A stretch of 64,000 bases of DNA from Thalassospira lucentensis. Its GTDB lineage: Bacteria; Pseudomonadota; Alphaproteobacteria; Rhodospirillales; Thalassospiraceae. Made by a program: the position numbers and the translations under genes. The stretch covers positions 124,001 to 188,000 of the forward strand of contig NZ_LPVY01000002.1 in assembly GCF_001613805.1 (NCBI RefSeq). Direction: 5' to 3'. Each line of letters opens with the position of its first letter. The first letter of the stretch is position 1. The notes below the pieces were generated by a model. That model saw only the letters and a program-made list of their open reading frames with translations, was not told where the DNA came from and ran no database searches. Below, in pieces: positions 37,413-46,938 of this stretch.

Positions 37413-38234
37413 TCAATCCCCGGAAGCTGCGCAATCTGATTTCCCGGCTGGATCATCGGCGCGTTTTTCGCATGTCAGCAGCTTGCCCTGATGGCTTTGA
37501 TTGCCATCGGCCGGGCGCAGGGGTGGCACGGAAACCGGGATATGCACAAGGCGGCGCTTGCGCGCCGGAGTACCGGTGCTGGCGTAAAGCTGTTTGCCGG
37601 CTTCGACAATCGAGACACCCGCAAATGCCTTGAACAGACGCGATCCGACATTTTCAAATACCTGCGACCAGCGCAGCAGAAACCGTCGCTGGGTCGGGGG
37701 CAGGAACAATGCACGGCTGTGCTGCACGGGCAGGAACATATTTTCGCGCATCAGGTTTTGAAGCTGCGACACACTATAGGGATGGCCAAAGCCAAAGGGT
37801 GTATTTTCCGACCAGGACCAAAGCGAGCTTCGGTTCGGTGTTACCACCACGATCCGGCCATTGGGGGTTAAAATCCGCCAGCATTCGCGCATCAGACGGC
37901 GCATGGAATCGGAATGTTCAACCAGATGCACCAGCAGGATGCGGTCGACCGAGCTGTCAGGCAGCGGCAGCATGGTTTCTTCGGTCAGGGCAACATGGTT
38001 GGGATCATCGGCCGGCCAGTGCACGCATCCCTGCTGGGCAGGCATAAAAGCCAGTACGCGTTCCGCCTCGCCCATGAAGGGGCGCAGATAGGGCGTGGCA
38101 TAACCAAAACCGAGCACGCGCATGCCGCGCACATCCGACCACATGACGCGCAAACGGCGCCGAATCAGACGGCGGGCGGCCTGCCCGAGGCTTCCGGCAT
38201 AAAAGCGGTGAAGATCAACAACATCCTGACGCAT
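37413..38234 (-). CDS. SAM-dependent methyltransferase (type 11)
   Basis: A 273-residue protein. The SAM-binding region is unusual (VLGFGYATPYLRPF instead of a Gly-rich DxGxG), but ETMLPLPDSSVDRILLVHLVEH and ECWRILTPNGRIVVVTPNR are the normal motifs II and III. The C-terminal 100 residues are basic. It is divergent from gloB, an arrangement seen often in alphaproteobacteria. The substrate is unknown. Confidence 0.85.
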   Translation of the reverse strand: MRQDVVDLHRFYAGSLGQAARRLIRRRLRVMWSDVRGMRVLGFGYATPYLRPFMGEAERVLAFMPAQQGCVHWPADDPNHVALTEETMLPLPDSSVDRILLVHLVEHSDSMRRLMRECWRILTPNGRIVVVTPNRSSLWSWSENTPFGFGHPYSVSQLQNLMRENMFLPVQHSRALFLPPTQRRFLLRWSQVFENVGSRLFKAFAGVSIVEAGKQLYASTGTPARKRRLVHIPVSVPPLRPADGNQSHQGKLLTCEKRADDPAGKSDCAASGD

Positions 38235-38389
38235 GAAAATAGCCTAGCATCGAGTGATACGGGCGGGAACTTATTTACGTACCCGTAGCCTCATAGAAGC
38301 GTAAAAACTTTGCATGATGCGTGATTGTTTTAAGAAGCCGCAACCTGTTAGGCTAGCCGCAAACAGCATTCACAGATGTGAGGTCGGCC

Positions 38390-39160
38390 ATGTCCGCAGG
38401 CGACGTTTTTGTCATTCCGTGTCTTTCCGATAACTACACCTATCTCGTGCGGTGCCATGAAACCGGCACAACGGCGATTGTCGATCCCGGCGAAGCAGGC
38501 CCGGTGATCAGCGCGCTTGAAGATCGCGGCTGGTCGCTTGATATCGTGATCAATACCCACCATCACAATGATCATATCGGCGGCAATGGCGAGCTGATCA
38601 CCAAATACAATGCAAAGCTTATTGGCCCCAGGGCAGAAACGGCACGCATTCCCGGCATGGATCAGAAAGTTGCCGAAGGTGATACGGTTATGATCGGTAA
38701 GCTTTCCGGGCAGGTGTTTGACGTGCCGGGCCATACCAGCGGCCATATCGCATTTTATTTCCCGGCGGTATCGGCCCTGTTTTCGGGCGACAGTTTATTT
38801 GCGCTGGGCTGCGGACGGTTGTTTGAAGGAACGCCTGATCAGATGTGGCAATCGCTGCAAAAGTTTCGCGATTTACCAGGCGAGACGCTGGTCTATTGCG
38901 GGCATGAATATACCCAGTCCAATGCCCGGTTTGCCGCAACGATTGAAACCGGAAATGTCGCGCTTAAGGCGCGCTGTGCGGAGATTGACGATCTGCGCGC
39001 ACGCGGTATCCCCACCATTCCATCACGTCTGGACAAGGAACTGGCGACCAACCCGTTCCTGCGCGCCGATCATGCATCGGTCGCCCGCGACCTTGGTATG
39101 AAAGGGGCAACTGCCGCCGAGATTTTTGCCGAAATCCGCGGGCGGAAGGATCGCTTTTAA
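38390..39160 (+). CDS. gloB: Hydroxyacylglutathione hydrolase (glyoxalase II)
   Basis: A 256-residue metallo-beta-lactamase-fold enzyme that hydrolyses S-D-lactoylglutathione to lactate and glutathione. NTHHHNDHIGG binds two metal ions; GHTSGHIAFYF and FSGDSLFALGCGRLFEGT are the other metal blocks, and CGHEYTQSNARFA precedes the C-terminal helix that binds glutathione. ATG 38390 follows GAGG. Confidence 0.96.
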   Translation: MSAGDVFVIPCLSDNYTYLVRCHETGTTAIVDPGEAGPVISALEDRGWSLDIVINTHHHNDHIGGNGELITKYNAKLIGPRAETARIPGMDQKVAEGDTVMIGKLSGQVFDVPGHTSGHIAFYFPAVSALFSGDSLFALGCGRLFEGTPDQMWQSLQKFRDLPGETLVYCGHEYTQSNARFAATIETGNVALKARCAEIDDLRARGIPTIPSRLDKELATNPFLRADHASVARDLGMKGATAAEIFAEIRGRKDRF

Positions 39161-39197
39161 AGCAATCCACTCAATACTCACACTTGAGGTCGCAAAA

Positions 39198-39222
39198 GGA
39201 AATTGCCGCCAAGGCAATTTCC
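39198..39222. terminator. Bidirectional terminator
   Basis: GGAAATTGCC (39198-39207) pairs perfectly with GGCAATTTCC (39213-39222) between the convergent gloB and mannose-phosphate genes. On the minus strand TTTTGC follows. Confidence 0.75.
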
Positions 39223-39262
39223 CATTCCTGCGATCCTATAACAGAAAGCAGCTCAGCGAGGC

Positions 39263-40687
39263 TTATTCAGGAATACGACCATAAACATCATCAATACGCT
39301 CAATGTCATCTTCACCAAGATAGCTTCCCGATTGGACTTCGATTAGCTCCAGCGGGATTTTCCCCGGGTTTTCCATCCGGTGCACGGCGCCAACCGGAAT
39401 ATAGGTTGACTGGTTTTCGCCCAGCAGGAACTTCTTGTCATCACAAGTGACCAAGGCACTGCCTTTGACGACGATCCAGTGTTCGGCCCTATGGTGATGT
39501 CGTTGCAGGGAAAGCTGGGCCCCGGGTTTAACCGTGATCCGTTTGACCTGATAGCGATCACTGTGATCAATGCTATCATAATCACCCCATGGACGCGCAA
39601 CCCGCCGATGTTCAAGGGCCTGCCCATGATTTTGCGCGACCAGATCCCCGACAACATTTTTGATGGCTTCGACCTCGGCCAAAGAACTCACCAAAAGCGC
39701 ATCCGGCGTATCAATCACTACCAGATCCTTCGTCCCCAATGTTACGATCAGGCGGCGATCTGTTCCATGAACAACCGTGTTTTCCGAGCTGATCATACGG
39801 ACGTTTTCTTCGACGCCCAGAACACAGTTTCCGTTCGGTAGCTTTGTCCCCAGATCTGACATTGCGTTCCAGCTGCCGACATCGCTCCAAACGCCTTGGA
39901 ATGGCGCGACAAGAACATTTTCAGCACGTTCCATGACCGCATAGTCGATGCTTTTTGCTACGGAGTCTTTGAATCTCCCACCGGGGCGGAGGAAATGACC
40001 GTCTCTCTGTGCGGATGCTATCGCTTCACTGCAGGCATCAAAGGTTTGAGGTTCAAATCGCGCAATCGCATCAGCCAAAACATCTGCACGGACAAGGAAT
40101 ATTCCGGCATTCCAAAGATGCTTTCCCGAAGACAGAAACGCCATCGCAGTTTCGAGATCGGGTTTTTCCAGAAATTTCTTAGATTTTCTGACTCCCGGCC
40201 CTACTTCGTCACCCGTCTCGATATATCCGTAAGCCGTACTTGGTGATGCGGGATGTACGCCGAAAGTAACAATGTTGCCATCCTTTGCGTAATCCGCAGC
40301 TTCGAGCACCATTTCACGGAAAAGATCATTGTCCGGAATAAAATGATCCGCCGGGCAGAAAAGCAAAATGCTTTCGGGATTTTCTTGCCTTGCATGACAG
40401 GCAGCAAGCGCCATGGCGGGAGCCGTGTCTCTTGCAACCGGTTCGAGAATTTGTGTCAGGTTTACTTCAGACTTTTCAGCGGCCTCTTCAACGAAGAAAC
40501 GGTGTTCTTCACCCGATAGTGCCAGAATTCCACCGAACGACGACAATCGTTCGAAGGTAAGCTCAAGCAGGGATTTACCACGATAGACAGGAATGAATTG
40601 CTTGGGAAAGCCCTTGCGTGACAGTGGCCACAAACGCGTTCCAGCACCACCGCAAAGCACAACAGGTGTTATTTCTTTTACTGTCAT
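39263..40687 (-). CDS. Mannose-1-phosphate guanylyltransferase/mannose-6-phosphate isomerase
   Basis: A 474-residue bifunctional type II enzyme of the ManC/AlgA/XanB group. The N-terminal pyrophosphorylase motif is GGAGTRLWPLSRKGFPKQF and FLEKPDLETA is the second site; the C-terminal cupin domain (RPWGDYDSID, LQRHHHRAEHWIVVKG) holds the metal-dependent isomerase. It makes GDP-mannose for exopolysaccharide or LPS. Codon use is a little less GC-rich than in neighbours, and it stands alone rather than in a sugar cluster. Confidence 0.94.
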   Translation of the reverse strand: MTVKEITPVVLCGGAGTRLWPLSRKGFPKQFIPVYRGKSLLELTFERLSSFGGILALSGEEHRFFVEEAAEKSEVNLTQILEPVARDTAPAMALAACHARQENPESILLFCPADHFIPDNDLFREMVLEAADYAKDGNIVTFGVHPASPSTAYGYIETGDEVGPGVRKSKKFLEKPDLETAMAFLSSGKHLWNAGIFLVRADVLADAIARFEPQTFDACSEAIASAQRDGHFLRPGGRFKDSVAKSIDYAVMERAENVLVAPFQGVWSDVGSWNAMSDLGTKLPNGNCVLGVEENVRMISSENTVVHGTDRRLIVTLGTKDLVVIDTPDALLVSSLAEVEAIKNVVGDLVAQNHGQALEHRRVARPWGDYDSIDHSDRYQVKRITVKPGAQLSLQRHHHRAEHWIVVKGSALVTCDDKKFLLGENQSTYIPVGAVHRMENPGKIPLELIEVQSGSYLGEDDIERIDDVYGRIPE

Positions 40688-40833
40688 TTCAAGAACCGTT
40701 CCCAGACGCTATCAAACCAAAGTCAATAGCCCCTGTTATAGTTGGAAACAGCTTTCAGTTCCAAGGAGTTTAAAACCCAAATCAACGAAAGGATCACTAT
40801 GGTTCGGCGTTAAAGGAGAGCCGCCCCATAGAG

Positions 40834-42081
40834 TCAGGCCATCTGTTTGAACAGGACGTTCTGATCAAGCAGATAGCGCGAAAACAATGGCAGGCTGGCC
40901 GCACCGATGGCGCGGGCGGCACTGCCGACGACACCCTGTTCGATATGCGGGGTGGCTATACCCTGCAGGTCGAGTTTCAGCGTTGCCTTGCGCGTGGCAT
41001 CGACGATTTTGGCGCAGACATCTTTGGGGAAGCCGCCATCGACAATCACGGCTTCGAAATCGATTACCGAGCAGACCGAGGTAATGGCAATCGCAAGGCC
41101 GCGCGCGGTGTGATCAATCCAGAGATCAAGGGTTGCGCCAAGCTGATGCCAGTAATCGGGGTCTTTCCACAAACGGGCGGGATCACGGCCTTCGCGGGTC
41201 AGCATTTCTTCGAGCACGAAGATGGATGCCTGATCGATCAACTGGCTGGGATGGCCGGAACGCGAGGGCACGGGCATGGAACCAAAAGCCCCGGCATTGC
41301 CGGTTTTACCGGCATAAAGCGCCTGATTTAGAACGACCCCGCCGCCGATGAAAGAGCCGATAAAGAAATAGGCAAAGTCGGAATAATTCGGTCCCGCCCC
41401 AAAGACCAGTTCCGCCCCGCAGGCCGCCGTCGCATCGTTCTGCTGAAAGACCGGAAACGGCACGATTTCGCCGATAGTGTCGATCAGATCGACTTCGCGC
41501 CAAGCGCTCATATCTTCGGGTGGTGCGCCGACTTCTTCGACCCAGTTCCATAATTCAAACGGCGCGGCAATGCCGATCCCGGCGATGCGTTGGCGCTGGG
41601 CAGTGGATAGCCCGCCGGACAATTGTTCGACCGAGGCGCGGACGAATTTGCGGATGCCATCGGGGGTCGGGTATTTATAGGCTTCGTTCAGGCTGGCCCG
41701 CACCGTGCCGACAAAATCCATCAGGATCAGTTCGGCACTGCGGCGTCCGATTTTAAGGCCGAAGGAAAAAACACCATCCGGGTTAAGCGCCATCGGGATC
41801 GATGGTTTGCCAACCTTGCCGCGCACCGGATCGCCACGTTTAAGCAATCCATCCTTTTCAAGGGCGCGCATGATCACGGAGACGGTTTGGGCGGACAGGC
41901 CGGAAAGACGGGCAATATCGGCCTTGGACAATCCGACATTGCGGCGGACCAGCGACAGCACCAGCCGTTCATTATAGGCGCGCACGCGCAACTGGTTCGC
42001 ACCCCCGCCCGGATGAAGCGGACGCGCTCCCTGCCCCTCATCCCCGGTGATATCCGGGTTGGTACTCAGTGAAGCTGTCAT
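40834..42081 (-). CDS. ROK family transcriptional regulator, probable FrcR
   Basis: A 415-residue regulator with an N-terminal winged helix (VGLSKADIARLSGLSAQTVSVI) and a sugar-kinase-like ROK domain (GIGIAAPFELW, DATAACGAELVFG, FIGGGVVLN). The CxCGxxGC zinc motif of NagC-like ROK proteins is missing and the ATP loop is degenerate, so it should not be a kinase. It is divergent from the frc operon, with a 29-base operator between them. ATG 42081 is chosen; a GTG 21 bases upstream is possible. Confidence 0.9.
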   Translation of the reverse strand: MTASLSTNPDITGDEGQGARPLHPGGGANQLRVRAYNERLVLSLVRRNVGLSKADIARLSGLSAQTVSVIMRALEKDGLLKRGDPVRGKVGKPSIPMALNPDGVFSFGLKIGRRSAELILMDFVGTVRASLNEAYKYPTPDGIRKFVRASVEQLSGGLSTAQRQRIAGIGIAAPFELWNWVEEVGAPPEDMSAWREVDLIDTIGEIVPFPVFQQNDATAACGAELVFGAGPNYSDFAYFFIGSFIGGGVVLNQALYAGKTGNAGAFGSMPVPSRSGHPSQLIDQASIFVLEEMLTREGRDPARLWKDPDYWHQLGATLDLWIDHTARGLAIAITSVCSVIDFEAVIVDGGFPKDVCAKIVDATRKATLKLDLQGIATPHIEQGVVGSAARAIGAASLPLFSRYLLDQNVLFKQMA

Positions 42082-42145
42082 TGGTATCCGTTGTCCTCCC
42101 ACTCGGGTCCTTTATTGCCCGATTGCTAATAAGAGTGACAGGATT

Positions 42146-42174
42146 AATTAATAAATCAATCGGATTTATTAATT
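42146..42174. promoter_or_regulatory. Operator between ROK regulator and frcB
   Basis: AATTAATAAATC (42146-42157) and GATTTATTAATT (42163-42174) are perfect 12-base arms with a 5-base spacer. It is AT-rich like ROK/XylR sites and lies between the two divergent starts, so it can control both genes. Confidence 0.72.
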
Positions 42175-42311
42175 GACAGCTTCACGCATTTGGTGTGTCG
42201 TAGGCAACAGACAGGCGCAAAAGACGTGCGTAACGATACGTTCCACCTGTCGCAAAATGAACAAATCCGGCCAAAATGGCCGAACATCAGGTTATTCCTG
42301 GGAGGAAACAG

Positions 42312-43340
42312 ATGAAGAAGACTCTTGTTGGCGCCACCCTTGGGGCGCTTGCGCTTGGCTTTACCGTTGCACCCAACGGGGCCAAAGCCGATGAAATCGG
42401 TGCCTGCCTTATCACCAAAACCGACATCAACCCGTTCTTCGTGAAAATGAAAGAAGGCGCACAGGCGGCCTCTGTTGCCAATGGTGTCAACCTTTCGACT
42501 TTTGCCGGTAAAATCGATGGTGACCATGAAACCCAGGTGCAGGCGATTGAATCCTGCATTGCATCGGGTGCGAAGGGCATCCTTCTGACCGCATCGGACA
42601 CCAAGGCAATTGTACCGGTTGTCAAAAAGGCGCGCGATGCCGGGTTGCTGGTGATTGCCCTTGATACACCGCTTGAACCGATTGACTCGGCCGATGCAAC
42701 CTTTGCCACCGATAACTTCAAGGCCGGTGAGCTAATTGGTCAGTGGGCCGCGGCCAAACTTGGCGATGAGGCCTCGGATGCGAAAATCGCGTTTCTTGAC
42801 CTGACGCCAAGTGCACCATCGGTTGATGTTCTGCGCGATCAGGGCTTCATGAAAGGTTTTGGCATCGACATCAAAGACCCGAACAAAATCGGTGATGAAG
42901 ATGATCCCCGTATTGTCGGCCATGACATCACCAACGGTAACGAGGAAGGCGGCCGCAAGGCGATGGAAAACCTGTTGCAGCAGGATTCCGAAATCAATGT
43001 CGTCTATACCATCAACGAACCGGCCGCTGCCGGTGCCTATGAGGCGCTGAAGTCGTTTGGCATGGAAGAAGGCGTTCTGATCGTGTCGGTCGATGGTGGT
43101 TGCCCGGGCGTGTTGAACGTCAAGGATGGCGTGATTGGCGCAACATCGCAGCAATATCCGCTTGATATGGCCTATAAGGGGATCGAGGCGATCAAGTCCT
43201 GGGCCGAAAGCGGTGAAAAACCGGCCAATTCCGAAGGTCTTAACTTCTATGATACCGGGGTTAACCTTGTGACAGGTGATCCGGCAGAAGGTGTTCCGTC
43301 GATTGATATCGAGGAAGGCATGAAACGCTGCTGGGGCTAG
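42312..43340 (+). CDS. frcB: Fructose-type ABC transporter substrate-binding protein FrcB
   Basis: A 342-residue periplasmic sugar-binding protein (type 1 fold) with a signal peptide (1-25, ending AKA). [35 protein letters not shown] and IALDTPLEP are family blocks; the C-terminus EEGMKRCWG is like that of Sinorhizobium FrcB. It has a perfect GGGAGGAAACAG site. The sugar is probably fructose, perhaps also ribose and mannose; that rests on gene order and similarity recalled from Sinorhizobium. Confidence 0.88.
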   Translation: MKKTLVGATLGALALGFTVAPNGAKADEIGACLITKTDINPFFVKMKEGAQAASVANGVNLSTFAGKIDGDHETQVQAIESCIASGAKGILLTASDTKAIVPVVKKARDAGLLVIALDTPLEPIDSADATFATDNFKAGELIGQWAAAKLGDEASDAKIAFLDLTPSAPSVDVLRDQGFMKGFGIDIKDPNKIGDEDDPRIVGHDITNGNEEGGRKAMENLLQQDSEINVVYTINEPAAAGAYEALKSFGMEEGVLIVSVDGGCPGVLNVKDGVIGATSQQYPLDMAYKGIEAIKSWAESGEKPANSEGLNFYDTGVNLVTGDPAEGVPSIDIEEGMKRCWG

Positions 43341-43370
43341 GCCCCTTAGCGTGACGATCTGATATTCGAG

Positions 43371-43395
43371 GAGGGCGGTCATAAACGCCGCCCTC
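43371..43395 (+). promoter_or_regulatory. Intercistronic stem-loop between frcB and frcC
   Basis: GAGGGCGG (43371-43378) pairs with CCGCCCTC (43388-43395). A shorter GGGGC/GCCCC hairpin surrounds the frcB stop. Such structures commonly protect the binding-protein mRNA and lower expression of downstream permease genes. Confidence 0.55.
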
Positions 43396-43532
43396 TTGTC
43401 CCACAAAAAAGGTTACACTTGGTCAGCCCCCTACCCGATGCAAACCGGTCATCAGAACTGGCGGGGGCATGTGATGAGCCGTTGCGCATGCCTTTTCGCA
43501 ACCGATATTCACGACCAGGCCGGGAGGAAGCG

Positions 43533-44615
43533 ATGAGCGAAACTGCTCGCACATCTCGTACAAAACAGGAATACGAACAGACGCTTGACGCCAGCGACAA
43601 GGCGGTTGCGCAGTTCGAACATAAAAGCCGGAACTTTCTGGATGCCACGCAGCATTTCCTGCATGGCAATCCGACAATGGTGCCCGTCATTGTCCTTGTC
43701 ATTTCGATTATCATTTTTGGGGCGCTGGCGGGATCGAAGTTCTTTTCGCCGTTCAACCTGTCGCTGATTGTGCAGCAGGTTTCGATCATCGGCATTCTGG
43801 CCGCGGCCCAAAGCCTTGTGATCCTGACTGCCGGGATTGATCTTTCGGTCGGTGCGATCATGGTGCTGATGTCGGTCATTATGGGGCAGCTTGCGATTAC
43901 GCTTGGCGTTCCGGCACCGCTTGCGATCCTGATCGGGTTTGTTGGTGGTATTCTGGCCGGTATGCTGAACGGTTTTCTGGTCACCCGGATCAAATTGCCG
44001 CCGTTTATCGTGACGCTGGGCACGTGGAATATTTTCTTTGCGCTGAACCTTTGGCTTTCAGGTGCGCAGTCGATCCGCAGCCAGACCTTGGATGAAATCG
44101 CACCGCTTTTGAAATTCTTTGGCGAAAGCATCGCGATTGGCGGGGCACGGATCACCTATGGCTCGATCCTGATGCTGGTGATTTTCGCCGTCCTTTGGTA
44201 CATCCTGAACCATACAAGCTGGGGTCGGCATGTGTATGCGATTGGCGATGACAAGGAAGCCGCCGAGCTTTCAGGCATTCGCACCAACCGCACGCTTATC
44301 ATGGTTTATGGTCTGGCCGGGCTAGTATGTGGCATTGGTGCCTGGGCATCGATCGGGCGCGTTGGCTCGGTATCGCCGCAAAGTTTTCAGGAAGCAAACC
44401 TGCAGTCGATTACCGCAGTTGTGATTGGCGGCATTTCGCTGTTTGGCGGGCGCGGGTCGATCATCGGCCCGTTGATCGGGGCGTTGATCGTTGGCGTGTT
44501 CAATTCCGGGCTGCGGCTTGTGGGTGTTGATGTTCTTTGGCAGGTGTTTGCTATTGGCTGGCTGACGATTATTGCCGTTGCCATCGACCAGTGGATCAGA
44601 AAGGTATCGTCATGA
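43533..44615 (+). CDS. frcC: Fructose-type ABC transporter permease FrcC
   Basis: A 360-residue RbsC-like permease with about ten membrane helices; GIDLSVGAIMVLMSVIMG and VGGISLFGGRGSIIGPLIGAL are the conserved loops. The N-terminal 45 residues are hydrophilic, which is typical of FrcC. ATG 43533 follows GGGAGGAAGCG. The stop overlaps the frcA start. Confidence 0.9.
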   Translation: MSETARTSRTKQEYEQTLDASDKAVAQFEHKSRNFLDATQHFLHGNPTMVPVIVLVISIIIFGALAGSKFFSPFNLSLIVQQVSIIGILAAAQSLVILTAGIDLSVGAIMVLMSVIMGQLAITLGVPAPLAILIGFVGGILAGMLNGFLVTRIKLPPFIVTLGTWNIFFALNLWLSGAQSIRSQTLDEIAPLLKFFGESIAIGGARITYGSILMLVIFAVLWYILNHTSWGRHVYAIGDDKEAAELSGIRTNRTLIMVYGLAGLVCGIGAWASIGRVGSVSPQSFQEANLQSITAVVIGGISLFGGRGSIIGPLIGALIVGVFNSGLRLVGVDVLWQVFAIGWLTIIAVAIDQWIRKVSS

Positions 44616-45400
44616 GCACGGATAAAAAGCCGGTCTTGAGCGCACGCGGTATCGTTAAACGCTATGGTCGTGTGACCGCACTGGATCAGGCGGATTTTGA
44701 CCTTTATCCCGGTGAAGTCCTTGCGGTGATCGGCGATAACGGTGCGGGAAAATCATCCCTGATCAAAGCGCTTTCGGGCGCGATCACGGTTGATGAAGGC
44801 ACCATCGAGCTTGATGGCAAACCGGTGCGTTTTTCATCACCGATGGAAGCCCGCGAAGCCGGGATCGAGACGGTTTATCAGAACCTTGCGCTTTCCCCTG
44901 CCCTTTCGATTGCGGACAATATGTTCATGGGCCGCGAGCTTCGCAAACCGGGTTTCATGGGCAAGTATTTCGGCGCACTGGACCATAAGGGCATGCAGCG
45001 GATTGCGCGTGAAAAGCTTTCCGAACTTGGCCTGATGACCATCCAGAACATCAATCAGGCGGTCGAAACACTTTCGGGCGGACAGCGCCAGGGGGTTGCG
45101 GTTGCCCGTGCCGCGGCCTTCGGATCGCGCGTCGTGATCATGGATGAACCGACCGCGGCATTGGGCGTCAAGGAAAGCCGCCGGGTACTGGAACTGATTG
45201 CCGATGTAAAATCGCGCGGCATGCCGATTGTGCTGATTTCGCACAATATGCCGCATGTGTTCGAGGTGGCGGATCGAATTCATGTTCACCGTTTGGGCAA
45301 ACGCCTGTGTACAATCAATCCAGATGATTACAGCATGTCTGACGCGGTTGCCTTCATGACCGGCGCCAAGGAACCACCCGAAATATCGGCGGCGGCATGA
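44612..45400 (+). CDS. frcA: Fructose-type ABC transporter ATPase FrcA
   Basis: A 262-residue single-domain ATPase (RbsA has two). Walker A is GDNGAGKSS, the signature LSGGQRQ, Walker B VVIMDEPTAAL. It powers FrcB/FrcC uptake. The start overlaps the frcC stop (ATGA), and frcK follows 4 bases later. Confidence 0.92.
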   Translation: MSTDKKPVLSARGIVKRYGRVTALDQADFDLYPGEVLAVIGDNGAGKSSLIKALSGAITVDEGTIELDGKPVRFSSPMEAREAGIETVYQNLALSPALSIADNMFMGRELRKPGFMGKYFGALDHKGMQRIAREKLSELGLMTIQNINQAVETLSGGQRQGVAVARAAAFGSRVVIMDEPTAALGVKESRRVLELIADVKSRGMPIVLISHNMPHVFEVADRIHVHRLGKRLCTINPDDYSMSDAVAFMTGAKEPPEISAAA

Positions 45401-45404
45401 CGGG

Positions 45405-46031
45405 ATGACACCGGATATCGAGACCCTGACCGCGATGATCAGGGACAAACGTATTGGCGATCGTCGCCTCCTTGTCGCGATCGCCGGGGCACCAGCCTCG
45501 GGCAAGTCAACCTTGTCCGAACGGCTTCATCACCATCTGGGGGGTGATGAGGCCGGGGCTGTTGTCGTGCCGATGGATGGGTATCATTTCGATGATGCCA
45601 TCCTTTCCGCACGCGGCCTCCTCCCGCGCAAAGGGGCACCGGAAACCTTCGATACCGGCGGGTTCAAGCGCACCCTTGATGCCATTCGCGACGACATTGA
45701 CGATGTTTATGTGCCGGTGTTTGACAGACATCTCGAACTGTCACGCGGATCGGCGCGATGCGTTTCACGCAGCCATCGGATCGTGCTGATCGAAGGCAAT
45801 TATCTGTTGCTCAGCCAGTCGCCCTGGAACCAGTTGGCAGGCCTGTTCGACCTGACCCTGTTCATCGACATACCGCTTCCGATTCTGGAAAAGCGCCTTG
45901 TGCAACGGTGGCTTGATCACGGACATGACGAACCATCGGCACGGCAAAAAGCATCGGATAATGACATCCCCAACGCCCATACCGTTCAGAAAAGCAGCGT
46001 CCTGGCCGATATCACGATTACCGCGGCGTAA
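45405..46031 (+). CDS. frcK: Sugar kinase-like P-loop protein FrcK
   Basis: A 208-residue P-loop kinase of the uridine kinase/pantothenate kinase type, with GAPASGKST near residue 28, PMDGYHFDDAIL and the acceptor-site GAPETFD. By position it corresponds to FrcK of the Sinorhizobium frcBCAK operon, a kinase whose exact substrate is not settled. It starts 4 bases after frcA. Confidence 0.85.
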   Translation: MTPDIETLTAMIRDKRIGDRRLLVAIAGAPASGKSTLSERLHHHLGGDEAGAVVVPMDGYHFDDAILSARGLLPRKGAPETFDTGGFKRTLDAIRDDIDDVYVPVFDRHLELSRGSARCVSRSHRIVLIEGNYLLLSQSPWNQLAGLFDLTLFIDIPLPILEKRLVQRWLDHGHDEPSARQKASDNDIPNAHTVQKSSVLADITITAA

Positions 46032-46052
46032 TCATCGTGCCATCAACAAGAT

Positions 46053-46856
46053 TTACCGCTCTTTTCGCAACACCAGCGTATAGCACATCGGAATCTGGAC
46101 TTTCCTGTCTTCATAGATATCAAATTCAGTTTCCCGATTTGAATGCGGATACTCTTTAAGACATTCCAGCTTTAATCCGGCTGCAACAGCCGCAGACACG
46201 ATTTCGCCCATCGTGTAGGAAAACCACCATGAAACCGGCCCCTGCCCGCCATCAGATCCGTCATAGGTGATGGTATCTTCATTTGCGTGTGGTCCACGGT
46301 CAAAATATGACTGGGACGGTGAAAACGGATCAGCAGCAGACGGATCAAACATTTCAAGAAACGGGTGAGTTTCATAGATAACGAGCATCCCATCCCGGGC
46401 CAGCAGCCCTGAGACAGCATCGAAGAAACGTTTCAGGTCCGGCATCCAGTTCAGAACGCCGATGGTAATCAAACCAAGGTCAAAATCGCCCGGTGTGTCT
46501 TCCGGCAATTCGTAGATGTCCGCACAGAGGAAGTCACATTTCCGTCCCGACAGATGCGCCAGCTTTCGGGCTTGCGCGAGAAATGCATCGGATTGATCAA
46601 TCCCAAGTACAGTTTTTGCGCCCATGGCCGACAAGGACAACACTTCGCGACCATTATTGCAGCACACCTGTACGACGCGTTTTCCTGTGACCCCGACACC
46701 TTCCAGCGTCTGACGCAAAGTTTCGTCAAATGTCGAGAAATCGGCTTTCGCAACCTCGGCTAAAAGCCTTTGCCAGGTTTCACCGACTTCATGCAACGGT
46801 GCGGAGGCATCCCATGCGGCACGGTTGGCCGATGTGTATTTTTTGTGCTCGTCCAT
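46053..46856 (-). CDS. Class I SAM-dependent methyltransferase
   Basis: A 267-residue protein with motif VVQVCCNNGREVLSLSAMGA, an unusual first SAM loop rich in Cys and Asn, and GDFDLGLITIGVLNWMPDL. The end carries KVQIPMCYTLVLRKE. ATG 46856 (MDEHKKYTSANRAAWDASAP) is preferred over an earlier start because GGGGCAAG precedes it. It converges with frcK with a gap of only 21 bases. Substrate unknown. Confidence 0.88.
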   Translation of the reverse strand: MDEHKKYTSANRAAWDASAPLHEVGETWQRLLAEVAKADFSTFDETLRQTLEGVGVTGKRVVQVCCNNGREVLSLSAMGAKTVLGIDQSDAFLAQARKLAHLSGRKCDFLCADIYELPEDTPGDFDLGLITIGVLNWMPDLKRFFDAVSGLLARDGMLVIYETHPFLEMFDPSAADPFSPSQSYFDRGPHANEDTITYDGSDGGQGPVSWWFSYTMGEIVSAAVAAGLKLECLKEYPHSNRETEFDIYEDRKVQIPMCYTLVLRKER

Positions 46857-46938
46857 GGCTTGCCCCAATAATATCATAAGTTGTAATATTTCAATAGTCA
46901 CAACCAAGACAGCGCACTGTCAAACAAACAGTGCAGGA

